Shown here in pieces: positions 23,387-33,779 of a DNA stretch of 64,000 nt; position 1 is the stretch's first letter, and each line of letters opens with the position of its first letter. Position numbers and translations under genes: made by a program. The stretch comes from Neurospora tetraspora (taxonomy: Eukaryota; Ascomycota; Sordariomycetes; Sordariales; Sordariaceae). The stretch spans positions 1,302,001 to 1,366,000 of the forward strand of contig NW_026944386.1 in assembly GCF_033439725.1 (NCBI RefSeq), given 5' to 3'. A model generated the notes under the pieces. That model was not told the DNA's origin. It searched no databases and saw nothing but the letters and a program-made list of their open reading frames with translations.

Positions 23387-26300
23387 TTACATCACAACAC
23401 ATTTATCTTCCCTCGGCGTCCCAGGAACTCCAACCGCGGCGGGTGGAATTCCCTGCCTCATCGGCCTTGGTGCGGCCATGTTCGGATTACCAGGAAAACC
23501 GGACTGAGGTCTACCGGCCTGACTAATAGATGAATGCCCGGGAGCTTGGGACGGGTTTCTCAATCCCATTGAGCCCGCGGTCGAACCCAATCTTTGTGGA
23601 GGACTTGCCGCTCCAGTGCGAGGAGGTGCAGCTCCCGCGCCGTTGGCAACAGTGGCGCGAGCCGCAGTAGGGCTGCTTGAGGGATGGCTGGGATGCCCTT
23701 CTGGGGGAATGTACGGTGCCTGTGTAGCAGCGACATCATAGCTAGGTGGAGCATCTTCTACTCCTTCATCTGCTGGGCGGTTTGTGAAGGGCTGTGGTTG
23801 TTGACCAGGAAGAGGCGGAATGAGCGATCTCACTGTCTGACTCGAAGTTCTGACCCCGGTTCTGTTCGCTGTCGGACTAGCTCCTCCACCATTGTTCGCA
23901 GAGACGTTCATCGAGCTGGTACTTCGGCGCGTGGACGGAGCCGTGGAAGAAACCGATAGTGAGCTGCGTGATGCTAAGGCCGCCGCCCTTTGGCTCCCAA
24001 GACTTGCGGTGCTGGCGGCCCTGGCGGCCCGTACGCTACCATTCCCACCAAGACTACCACCGCGCGCATGGCCTTGTCCGCGGCCCTGGTTTCGCTGTCC
24101 GTTCGATGTGCGTGCTTGCTGCTCGATGAACTGCTCCGAGAGTTCTCGTTCCCGGCGTCTACGTTCTTGCTCTTCTCTATGACGCTGTTCCTCCTCTTCC
24201 TGCAATTGCAGTGCTAGCGCAAGGTCGTGGTCCTCCTGTTCATGCGAGGGAGATGTCGGGGCATCTTCATGCACATCCCCACTGTTATTCCGTCCCCTAC
24301 GACCCTGGACTGTCGTCCACCCGCTGCCCTCTCCCGAGTTACCGTATGATGAGGTGCCGGTGTAGCTTGATCCGCGCGGGCCTGCAGGATTGTTGCTAGG
24401 GTCGTGTGAAGCGCCGCCGACGGGGCGGACGTCACCAGAGAAGAACTCGGCTCGTTCACCGTTTACATCCACCAGCGATTCCCATACTATCTCGTCATGG
24501 CTGGCGTATCCTGCATCGGTGACAAGTGTCATGAGTTTCCCAGTCATTGGGTGCTTGTACAAGGTGGAAAAATGGTCGTTCCGGAAGAGAATCGCTACAG
24601 ACCCTGGCTTCATCGAACTTTTGATGACACCAAGTCCCCATGTTGTAAGTTGTGTGGCTGAGGTTCCCCAGAAATCTTTGATCGCAAAGATATCCTGGAG
24701 CATTTGCTGTTCATCTTCAGTCAAGCCCTGTTCATTGGGGCTGCTCAGCTTGGCTTCCAGCTCCTCTTCACGGAACAGAAGGTTCTGGGCGTCATCATAC
24801 GACGCCGCTTGTCTCTCAAATGCTCCATACACCGGATCATCTTTAGGCGGAAGCCAACCATGTATCAAGGGAATGGAGAAAGTGGAATACAGTCTCATCT
24901 CCCTCGTACTCTCGAACGTCCCCGGAATCTGACCACCTCTCTCCGTCGGAGGCAGATTGGTGAGTGATGTGCGGTTGAAGGCGTCTTCCATTTGCTTAGT
25001 CGGGACAAAGCGTGGGTTAACATTCATGCCGGTATGAAGGCTCTGCAGAAAGTTGTAGAGTTCGGTAACGTCCGGTAGAACGGCGTCTTCACCCAGTCGT
25101 CGCTCAGACATTAGTTCGTCAAAGACAGCATCAATAAGCAGCCCGAGACTGACTTGCTCTCGTGATCGAAGCGTCTCCACTAGGACCGTATTGTCCTGAT
25201 GTGCCGGGGTAGAGAGGATGAGAGCGTTGACGAGCGCAAGAAGCGGACATGGTCCATTCGCATTCTGAATCAGAATCGGCGATGTCCTCGGGTTGATTTC
25301 CGCCGTGGCGTCATACCAGTTGATCCTCTTGATTTGGTATGTCTCGGACCTGTCAACCTGGCGTAGTGGTTGCGCAGATGAACTGGCCTGCGCTTCAGTA
25401 GACCTAGGTGGTAACTCGGGTGCATTCTCTTCCGATCTTCTCTGGGGGAGTGGGGGAGCTTGTTCGACGGCAGACGCCGAATTAGGGGGCACGGTAGATG
25501 TTGTAGTAGAAGGCACGGCCGGCGGTGGTGTAGGAGGCACGGTAGCTCCTATTGTAGGAGGCGCGGCAGGTGCCGTGATATTATTCACGGTGACCGGCTT
25601 AGGAGAGCTCTCATCTTCGTCGGCGAAATCCTCCCAAGTGCTCCTTCGTGATGGAGGACCAGGACGTGTGTCGATATCGATCAAATTCCAGTCGTCTCCC
25701 GTGGTTGCAGGCGGTTTTGCCGGCGCCCTCCCTCTGGATATATCATCCAAGTCATCCCATGCGTGAGAATCATCAAGTGTCTCCTCTCCTGTACTTGACG
25801 GCAAAAGTTCAGGAGCCTTGCTTGAACGTTGCTCATCCCACTTTGCAGGATCCTCATCAGAAGGCAGTGAGAGCAATGTTGGCGGGCTCGTTGATGGTCC
25901 AGGGGTGGGCTGCTGAGATGGGTTTGCAGACTTCCATGGGTCTCCTCCGGTGTGGCTCTGTTGCAGATCCGGAATCAACGGTGGTGCAGGGCTGTTGCCT
26001 TCATGGTTCAATGGTGGTTGCCAAGGGTTCTTGCTTTGTTCAGGACCTTCAGATATGCTCAAGTTCGAAAAAGACGGGAATAGTACAGGTGGTACGGGTG
26101 GTGGATATGCTGGCTGTGCCGAGACGGTGTCTTCTCCGTTAGCTGGCGTGCTTCCTGGCATCTTTTTCTTGAACGGATTAGTTTCTGGTTGTCCGTGGGA
26201 ACCTCCTGGTCGCAGTACGGTTGGTATCCGGTTGATATCGCCTCCTACCTTGTCTGCTTCCGTCGTACCGGACCTTGGCGGTTGGGCACTGCCGCCGGGC

Positions 26301-26638
26301 CTCAGAACGGTAGGCACCCGGCCAATGTCACCTGGCTCTCCACCAGTCGCAGACTTGTTCCCTTCCGCGCTGTTATCGGCCCAAACATTGTCGTCCTCGA
26401 TGCCTGATAAGTTGGAGAAGCTTTGACCGGGCCTCAGAGATCGTGGCACATCACTGGCTTGTCCGTCTGACGCCCCCTGGCGTTGCTGTCCCTCACGCTC
26501 GTCGTTCCACACCATGTTTGCTTCCGAGTCCATGGCGGAAGACCAAGATGGTTCTCGTCGTACTGCCGGGTCGAGAGCAGCATTTGCTGGAAGAGGCTTC
26601 CTGGTCACCATATCTCGAAGGTCGTTGATGAATGCCAA
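23387..26638 (-). CDS. MINDY-family deubiquitinase with C-terminal CAAX box
   Basis: One exon of 1083 residues. A long Pro/Ser-rich, probably disordered N-terminus (about residues 1-430) leads to the MINDY (DUF544) catalytic domain: Y-Q-I-K-R-I-N-W, N-G-P-C-P-L-L-A-L-V-N-A-L with the catalytic Cys464, then N-D-H-F-S-T-L-Y-K-H with the catalytic His. MINDY enzymes trim Lys48-linked polyubiquitin. The tail contains a Gln/Glu/Arg-rich helix (A-L-A-L-Q-L-Q-E-E-E-E) resembling the ubiquitin-binding helix of MINDY-1, then another disordered region. The last four residues are C-V-V-M, a CAAX box expected to be farnesylated, so the enzyme is probably membrane tethered. Yeast relatives (YPL191C, YGL082W) are also predicted prenylation targets, which supports the reading. 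Confidence 0.92.
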   Translation of the reverse strand: MAFINDLRDMVTRKPLPANAALDPAVRREPSWSSAMDSEANMVWNDEREGQQRQGASDGQASDVPRSLRPGQSFSNLSGIEDDNVWADNSAEGNKSATGGEPGDIGRVPTVLRPGGSAQPPRSGTTEADKVGGDINRIPTVLRPGGSHGQPETNPFKKKMPGSTPANGEDTVSAQPAYPPPVPPVLFPSFSNLSISEGPEQSKNPWQPPLNHEGNSPAPPLIPDLQQSHTGGDPWKSANPSQQPTPGPSTSPPTLLSLPSDEDPAKWDEQRSSKAPELLPSSTGEETLDDSHAWDDLDDISRGRAPAKPPATTGDDWNLIDIDTRPGPPSRRSTWEDFADEDESSPKPVTVNNITAPAAPPTIGATVPPTPPPAVPSTTTSTVPPNSASAVEQAPPLPQRRSEENAPELPPRSTEAQASSSAQPLRQVDRSETYQIKRINWYDATAEINPRTSPILIQNANGPCPLLALVNALILSTPAHQDNTVLVETLRSREQVSLGLLIDAVFDELMSERRLGEDAVLPDVTELYNFLQSLHTGMNVNPRFVPTKQMEDAFNRTSLTNLPPTERGGQIPGTFESTREMRLYSTFSIPLIHGWLPPKDDPVYGAFERQAASYDDAQNLLFREEELEAKLSSPNEQGLTEDEQQMLQDIFAIKDFWGTSATQLTTWGLGVIKSSMKPGSVAILFRNDHFSTLYKHPMTGKLMTLVTDAGYASHDEIVWESLVDVNGERAEFFSGDVRPVGGASHDPSNNPAGPRGSSYTGTSSYGNSGEGSGWTTVQGRRGRNNSGDVHEDAPTSPSHEQEDHDLALALQLQEEEEQRHREEQERRRRERELSEQFIEQQARTSNGQRNQGRGQGHARGGSLGGNGSVRAARAASTASLGSQRAAALASRSSLSVSSTAPSTRRSTSSMNVSANNGGGASPTANRTGVRTSSQTVRSLIPPLPGQQPQPFTNRPADEGVEDAPPSYDVAATQAPYIPPEGHPSHPSSSPTAARATVANGAGAAPPRTGAASPPQRLGSTAGSMGLRNPSQAPGHSSISQAGRPQSGFPGNPNMAAPRPMRQGIPPAAVGVPGTPREDKCVVM

Positions 26639-28173
26639 AGGAAAATTCAGTCGTCAGGAAAGTGTCGACCGTCGAGAGGATGTAAGCCCGAGGAAGCCGA
26701 GTAAGCGCCTCTAAGCCGCAATGACTCGAATATGATCCTGTTCAATACGTGACCACGGTCTCCAGATTATGTATAGTATAGATTTCGTTGCGTCCTTCCA
26801 AAGAGATTCGAAGGTCCATACAGTCCTAGCCGTCGAGATAATGTTCAGTCGACACAAAGCAGCCTTTCGTTGTGAAGGTCGAGGTCGAGAGCGGTCCGAA
26901 GTTAAGTGAACAGTTGCGTCATTGGCGCACGACGTTTCGAGGGTCTAAGTCTAGGATGTTGCTGGGATAGCGCTGCGATTCTAGTATGAGATTTGGGCCT
27001 AATATGGGTGCCGTTAGTGGATTGCTCACTAGTTCTAGCATCCAGCGCAGAAGCGATTGGAGGACAGCGAACAACTTACAAGAGCAAGAGTTGGGTCAGG
27101 TTGCGAGGGATGAGCAGCTGTGTCTCCACGATATAGCCAGTCCGGTGTTGTTTGATGAAAGTTCGAAATCACAATTGACTCTTTGTAGTTGGAGATGGTT
27201 GTAATGCTCAAATCGTCAATGTGAAATGGAAGAGACGGGACGGAACCCCAGCAGCTGGAAAGGTGTGGCAGTGCGTAGGTAGCTACCGGCTGTGGACTTG
27301 GACCCCTCAAGGTTCCCGTCATAGTGGGACTTTATCTTGGCGACCTCGGTGCTTGGCCGCAAAGGTTGACTTGTAGGCTGACTGACTTCTGCCACCAACT
27401 GAAACGATACCTATCAAATGTGATCTCAAGGGCAGATTGGCATTGGCAACGCCATGTTATAAAAGACTGGACAGTTGGAGGTTGGTGTAATGACAAGGGA
27501 AAAGCAGCTTGCATCTGCGAATTATGTCGTTGGCCACTTTGACGGCCTCCCATGGGTCGTGGCACAGGCTGGCGGCAGCTACCCCTCACCACTTGCCCTT
27601 TCACAGGCCGAGCTCGTCATCTCCTGCCCTGCCTAGGCGATCCAGCGCGGCCAGGGACATGACCTGCAGAACAGGCATCCATGATTCCAACAATTACACT
27701 TGCCAGGAACTCGGAATGTCAACATACCATTTCAGTCTGTCACCGGATTGTGACCTAGCCTCATTTATATGGGCACTAAGTCGAGGTACTAGGCTATGAT
27801 GGACGTAACAATATCCCACAAGACAAATGCAGTACAATGGCTTAGACCATAGCCTGCCTTCAGCAGCCTCATCATTTGAAGCCATGTCCCAATCCAAGAG
27901 TTGAAACGTCACAGAGAAGGATTGCCCAGCGCTCCATGTACATACATATATATTAGGATTACACAAACATCATTTCTCATAAGACGTCAAGCCAGTAGTA
28001 CCTATCAAGTACACGTCCCGACTCCCGCTCCGTGTGTTAGTCTAATCAAGAAGGTCTTCCACGGAGCCGTATGCCATTCCTACAGTTCATAATAGTACCC
28101 AGCGCTTGAACCCAACAGCAACAACCTCCCTATCACAGCACTCCTCACCCTAACCCAGACATCAACCCCTCTT
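26639..28173. promoter_or_regulatory. Intergenic: MINDY promoter side, HLJ1 3' side
   Basis: This is a 1.5-kb stretch of normal composition between two minus-strand genes. The MINDY promoter should lie near 26,640. No coding frame, RNA gene or repeat could be supported. Confidence 0.45.
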
Positions 28174-29322
28174 TTAGTATTTCGATCCTGGTGAATAAAG
28201 GGTCTTGATCCGGATACAAGCTGGTGTCTCGAACCTCTCGGCCTTGGCCAACTTCTCCTGGTCTGTACGGAACCACCCCTGAGCCTCCTCGATCAACCGC
28301 CGCTTCTCCTCCATCTCTCTCTCGCACTGTTGCTGTAGCTGTTGCACAAAGATGACCTCGGCCTTCTGATCCAAGTTGTACAGCTTCGAGGCGGAATAAT
28401 GCCTGACATCGTTCGGGTTGACATAGTAGTTGACCTTGACGTTGGGCATTTTACGGGCCATTGTGTAAGGGGGCTTGGCCTGCTCAAAGGACATGGACGG
28501 TGTTGATGGCCCCGATGTCGCTCCGGAGAACAGCGAAGAGATCATGGGGAAGATGAAGAGAACAATGATGGGCAAGAGGCTCATCAATGTGCTCCACATG
28601 CTGTTGCCTTCTTGTTGCTGTCCAGCCTGCCGAGGGCGAGTCCTGGGCCTTCCTCCGCCGAATTGGTGCACCCGAATGCCGGGCCCGCCGCCAAAGTTGA
28701 AGACGAACTGCGGCCCTCCGTCGAAAGCTGTAAAGCGAAAAGAATGTCAGTATACCGAACAACCGTATTGTGTTTAATCAAGGGTGCTGGTGCACATACC
28801 GGCTCCAAACGGACCTCCACCGAAACCTCCTCCGCCAAAGAACCTCGCAAACATTTCCTCCGGGCTAATGTCTGCATCTTCTCCCCACATGCCTCCCTGA
28901 TGCGCCCTTGCTGCTCCCCTATTCGCAAAGCCGGCAAACGGATTCTGCTGCTGCGCGCTGGCGAACCTGCTGTCCGGGTCGGTTCCGAAGCGGTCGTACT
29001 TGTCGCGCTTCTCCTTGTCGCCCAGGACGCTGAAGGCGCGCGCGACCATCTTGAAGGCCTCGTCGGCATGCTCGTGGCCGTTCTTGTCCGGATGTGTCAG
29101 CAGGGACTGCTTGCGGTAGGCCTTCTTAATCTCGGCGTCGGTACATGTCTTGGACACCTCGAGGATCTCGTAAAAGGCGGTGGGTTCGCATTTCCGGATT
29201 CGCAGGACCGCGGCCTTCTGCTCGACTGTGTATTTGCGATCCTGGTTGCCCTGGTTGTGCTGGCGGTTGTGGGCGGACGATCCGTTAGAGGCATCGGCCC
29301 CCGAGGTTGTGGCTTCGGGCAT
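28174..29322 (-). CDS. HLJ1: ER-membrane J protein, Hlj1/DNAJB12 type
   Basis: Exons 29322-28800 and 28727-28174 give 358 residues; the intron is 72 nt. A J domain spans about residues 46-112 and has the H-P-D tripeptide at 77-79, which stimulates Hsp70 ATPase. A Gly/Phe-rich linker with E-E-M-F-A-R-F-F-G-G-G-G follows, then one transmembrane helix (about 219-241, L-L-P-I-I-V-L-F-I-F) and a C-terminal domain with P-N-V-K-V-N-Y-Y-V (DUF1977). This is the layout of yeast Hlj1 and animal DNAJB12/B14, tail-anchored co-chaperones with the J domain in the cytosol that assist ER-associated degradation. The unspliced frame stops shortly after the first exon, so the intron call matters. Confidence 0.92.
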
Positions 29323-30232
29323 GATGTGCCCTTTGTCTTATGATTCTGGTCGTTAAGATGCTACTAGGTACTATCGGTGACTATCTTTGAAGATAAAGGC
29401 CAAAGGTGATTCTGTAATTCTAGACGTCGGATCGTCTGGTTGGCCGATCTTCGTTGCGGAGGGCTGAGGGATGTAGTGACGCAACGAGGCAAAGGCGGTG
29501 TCCGTGACAACCTCGGGATTTGTTCAAGCTGAATAAGAAGAGGCCGGGAGATAGGTCGGCGACAACGAATTGGTTGCTATTGGGATCACAGACCCGGGTG
29601 AGAGAAAGACGTTCTATAGCGTTCTGATGCTAGATACCGGGTTCAGGTCGGTCGCGATTGTGTAAATGCATTGACAAGGAGAGCGGACAGGGGAGTCGAA
29701 AGCGTGGCTTTTTTCTGGAACTGCTGCAGCGGACGGGACCCCCAACCCGTGAAGTTGTGGCCCCTTGTCCAAAAAGTGTACGTACTAGCCTTATCAGTGG
29801 AAGTCAGACTGAGATAGTACAAGTATTAAGCGTTCGCTATGAAACCAGAGAATACATTCAATATTCAACGCTTCTGGACTTGGTTTTGATCATTACAGCG
29901 ACTATAAGAACACCGGTGACCATTCGCTATTCTAGGGACTCGAGCTGGACAGCATGGAACTTCCACGCTCACCTTTCCTTCCATTCCATTCACACATGGT
30001 CCGTGCGCTTGGCCGGAACTGGAGAACGACAAATCATGGAATTGGAGACAGGACGGGAACGGGAGCAAGGATGAATCCAGTTTGCTTAGTCATTCACCAG
30101 TGTCGTCACAGCTTCCTTCAATTGACATGAGCCGATTCGGAAGCTGCAGATAGCTCAAAAATCGTTAACAAAAAAAGCCGGTGTTGAAGATAGTAAAAAG
30201 ATCAACAACAATATCCTCTATCCTCGCCCATC
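29323..30232. promoter_or_regulatory. Divergent intergenic region, HLJ1 / AIM19
   Basis: The two genes are transcribed away from each other; both promoters must lie in these 910 bases. I see no other gene. The frame at 29,658-30,074 lacks any recognisable content. Confidence 0.5.
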
Positions 30233-30744
30233 ATGTCAACTGAAGAAACCAAAACATCCGCTCTGGACCGCCTTAGGGGCTGGGGATGTAAGTACCTCAC
30301 TCACTCAGTCACTTCAAACTTCTTCACTTACACACACACAATGAAACAAAACACTAACCCCCAAACCCAGCATCCTCCCTCCCCGGCATGGGCCTAGCAA
30401 CCCTCATCACCGCTCTACACTGGCGTCCCTTCCAGGCCCTCCCCATGCTCTTGACCCCTCTCCTCATGTTCTCCAGCTATCTCAGCGTCGCCGGCTTCAA
30501 GATCGACAGCGCCGGCATGACCGCCGCCTGGAGCGGCATCTACTTTCTCCTCGCCGCCCGCCGCCGTCCCGCCGCGCTCAAGAACAAGTTCTCGGCTCGT
30601 GGCGCCGTGCGGGCCACGGCCATGGGTCTAAGCGCGGTCAACGTGCTTGCGGGCACCTACACCTACGTGACGGGTGATCGCAAGGCCGAGGAGCAGGAGA
30701 GGAAGGAGATGGACAAGTGGGGAATGTACAACGATAGCGAATGA
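30233..30744 (+). CDS. AIM19: Aim19-like small mitochondrial membrane protein
   Basis: Exons 30233-30287 and 30371-30744 give 142 residues; the 83-nt intron splits the codon after W-G. The sequence has L-R-G-W-G-S-S-S-L-P-G, hydrophobic segments around residues 25-60 with F-Q-A-L-P-M-L-L-T-P and S-S-Y-L-S-V-A-G-F-K-I-D, then A-A-W-S-G-I-Y and a basic stretch before K-F-S-A-R-G-A-V-R. This agrees with the fungal Aim19 family, small multi-pass proteins named for altered mitochondrial inheritance in yeast; biochemical function is unknown. The first exon is short and lies outside the obvious frame, which alone would begin at an internal Met. Confidence 0.85.
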
Positions 30745-31666
30745 AGAATCTGACAGGGACGGTCGGGATGGTGTAGGGGAAATGGGCTTGCTGTGGTTGA
30801 GCAGAGTCGGCCTGGCATGTAGGAGCGAGTGTGTTCTGACGTGTTACGGTGGACAGCCCGTGGATTAGTCCACCAGCTCCATGTCCAGAAGTTGCTGGAG
30901 GGAGAGGGGGGAAAGGGGGTTCGTTGTTTCGGAGGTATTCTGCGGGAGCAGTTGTGTGTCTGTATCATACTGTATCATAAAGAGCAAGCATTCGGCGGCG
31001 TCAAAGGGTGGGAAATGACAAACAAGGAAAATTCGGCTATGCGCAAAGTCACATTCTCTGATCATGTTCGCTTTGAGCAGCACACGCCAAATGGGTGCTG
31101 AATTTCCTGCTCACCCCTCTGGGAGTGATGAGCCTTGTGGCATAACTAACAGCCACAGTAAGATACTATGCGCAGACCCAACGCTGCGACAACAACCATA
31201 ACCATAATATGAACATGGGAAACCGCCCTATGAATACCAGGGAAAATCATACGAACGCCAGGAGACACTCAGCACTTGATAGTCTCCGCTCTCCAACCTA
31301 TCTAATCTCTTCCATGCAAGTGATGGCTTGTCAGCTCCGAGTCTGGGTTCGTGGCCATGTGATACCCCAGAGGGAAAACCCGTCTGTGTATCGCATCGTC
31401 TGCCAGCCCTCCAGATTCCCGGTACGGGAAAATCCCCATTGCAACGCCACGCCATTGTACCCGCTTTGAAGCAGGATATCCGCTGGACCTACATTCCGAC
31501 TTAACCAAAATACTCTTAACGTTTTCCCCCTTAATAATGCAATCCTCCTCGCTGCCGGATCGAGCTGCGCCAATCGTGTATGGCGCCCGTAGGATTTGTG
31601 AGGACCAAAAAGTGTAATATGACGACCAAGAAGAACCGACCGGTATCCGAATGTGATGCCGAAAAG
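30745..31666. other. Convergent intergenic region, AIM19 / SIW14-like
   Basis: Both flanking genes end here. Several overlapping short frames on the minus strand around 31,228-31,791 show no coding character I can support. Confidence 0.45.
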
Positions 31667-32881
31667 CTACTGGGTAAGCAGCTTGCGATCCATCGCCTCC
31701 GATGTTGGCAGCGAAATTCCGGAAAAATGATACCAGAATAACAAGAAAATAATGGCCACGACCGTGGAGTGGGCGAACTTGGGCGACCCAAATCGCCGCA
31801 AGGTCATGTCCTTGGAGAAGAGGTTCGAGATTTGGGCCATTTCGAATCCTTGGATGTAGTTGACATCTGTCTCGCGGACTTTGGGCTCGGCATAACTCCG
31901 GTACTCCTCGAGGATATTGTTCACGTCCCAGCCAAGAGTCTTGCGAACAATTCCAACCACGCAGCCGGTGCGATGCTGCACAACCAATGTCAGCCTGACC
32001 GCTCCACTTAGTCGAGATGTTGTCGAGGGGTAATTTACCTTTCCGTGGTTGCAGTGAATCAGGAGCGGGTGATTGGCTTGGTTGAGCACCAGTCGAAGGA
32101 TGGCCTTCATTGTCGTGATGGGGATGGCCTCTTTCTTGGTGCCCTTCATGTCGAACACGTGATGCTTAATGCCATTTCTGCTGAGAAAAGCATCAAAGCC
32201 CTCGGGGAAGTCCTTTTGGACCAATGTGCTGGAAAGCCCTTGTCAGTATGTTGAAAAAGAAAAAAGGGTTTCAAATCGGGTAACTAACACCATAGTCTTC
32301 AACTTGAGGCCCTCGATGAACGGGTAGTCTTCGCTCTGCGGAAAACTACTGCGGTATACTCCAGGGACAACGACACCAAAATTCTTAGGCCGGCCATCCG
32401 AGGGGATGAGCGGGAGAGTAGGATTTGGCCGCAAGGGAGCTTTGGCACTGTGGCTGTAGGCTTGAACGGCATGTGGAGGCTCGATATCGCGAAGTGCGTC
32501 GGGGAGGCTAAAGTGTTCATCTTTGCTCAAATCTGACAGGTCCGTGTCCAATGATGTCGTAGCGGTCATGGGTGAGCATTCGAGGCTCGTCTGGCGGCTT
32601 GAGCGGCTGCTTTGATTTGTCGATGTGCCGATGGAGCCCTTCCTGTGCGGTTCTACGTCCGCCTTCTCGTCCTCCTTTGTCATTTTCTCAGATTGAGGCC
32701 CAAGCAGGGCCTGCTCTATTTTGTCACCAACAAATGCTCTCGTATTCCTCTTCATGACGGCCTTGTTGCCCCCCACCATGGTAGCCAGGGCTGTCATGGA
32801 TTCGGATTGTAGCAATGACGGGTGCAGGACGCTCTTGGTTGACGAAACAAGCGTTGGGGCGTCGGAATCAGAGTGGATCAT
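31667..32881 (-). CDS. SIW14: Siw14/OCA-type atypical dual-specificity phosphatase
   Basis: Exons 32881-32289, 32228-32039 and 31975-31667 give 363 residues. The phosphatase domain begins at N-F-G-V-V-V-P-G-V-Y-R-S and carries the active site H-C-N-H-G-K-H-R-T-G-C with nucleophile Cys257 and Arg263, as in yeast Siw14, which hydrolyses the 5-beta-phosphate of inositol pyrophosphates. Two features are unusual: about 170 low-complexity Ser/Thr-rich residues precede the domain, and a hydrophobic helix (about 336-352, V-V-A-I-I-F-L-L-F-W) lies near the C-terminus, suggesting a membrane anchor. The frame stays open upstream past 33,202 with no ATG, and a possible splice acceptor occurs near 33,249, so the gene may have a further 5' exon. 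I give the first in-frame ATG of the visible frame. Confidence 0.82.
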
Positions 32882-33779
32882 CAGACGGCCAGAACCGGCC
32901 AGGGCTAGGAGATGCTCGAAGAGAGACAGGGGAAGCTGGTTTGGCCGGCGAAATAGTGCGGGGGGGAGGCAGATGGGCTGGCGGTTCGAATCGATCGGCA
33001 CGGTGGCTCGTGGTTGAGCGGAACGTTTTCGGTCTGGTGGACTGTTGGAGGCGGGAAATGGAGAAGATGTAATGGCACTACTGTTGGTAGTAGAAGTGGT
33101 ACGGACGGTTTTGTTTCCGAGTTGACGAGCAGTGGAACCAAAAGCGTCCCAGGGCACTTCTTTCTGAGGACTATGAGCTGCCCATTTTTGCTGATTTCCC
33201 AAATTGTTCCGGGGTTGTGTGGGATGCGTCGTGTATAAATGTGTACCTGGGAAAGCCCGAGCTCGTCAAGCTTTCCTGCGAGGGTATGCTAACGGGGAAT
33301 TCGAGGTCCGGTGGTGCTCAAGTTGCCTCCGATCGAGGACGGTAACAAGAGGTCTTGTCTCGAGTTGTAGGCGGGACACGTGAGCGAGCGCCGAAGAGTG
33401 CAATGGGGTGATGCAGAGATCGGGATAACTCTGGTGTGAAAACCAGTTAGAATGTCGAGGGTAGCGTTATTGTTACTGTGATGGTGCCCACATCATATGT
33501 CGTTCCATACGAGTGGGTGGTGTTGAAGGAAGAAGGCCTTCCATGGGAGGGAAGGGCCGGATTTAAAGAGATGGGTTCATTGTCAACAATTAATTCATTG
33601 CGGGCCTCGCCCACGGGCAGTTGCTGCAGTGTGATGGGGGAAATTCATGGCGCACTAGCGCAAAACTGTGTGGGGTCTAGGCCATTGATTGTTAGCGGCA
33701 CCGGTACTTGGCTCTCTACCCTGCAGGGAAGGGGGTGCCTTTCAACAAGGTCCACAGCAGGATGTTAGTAAGGGGTTGG
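32882..33779. promoter_or_regulatory. 5' flank of SIW14-like gene
   Basis: The first part (to about 33,265) is open in frame with the SIW14-like protein and may be coding if an upstream exon exists. The remainder has normal composition and should carry the promoter. Base composition drops sharply at about 33,780. Confidence 0.4.
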
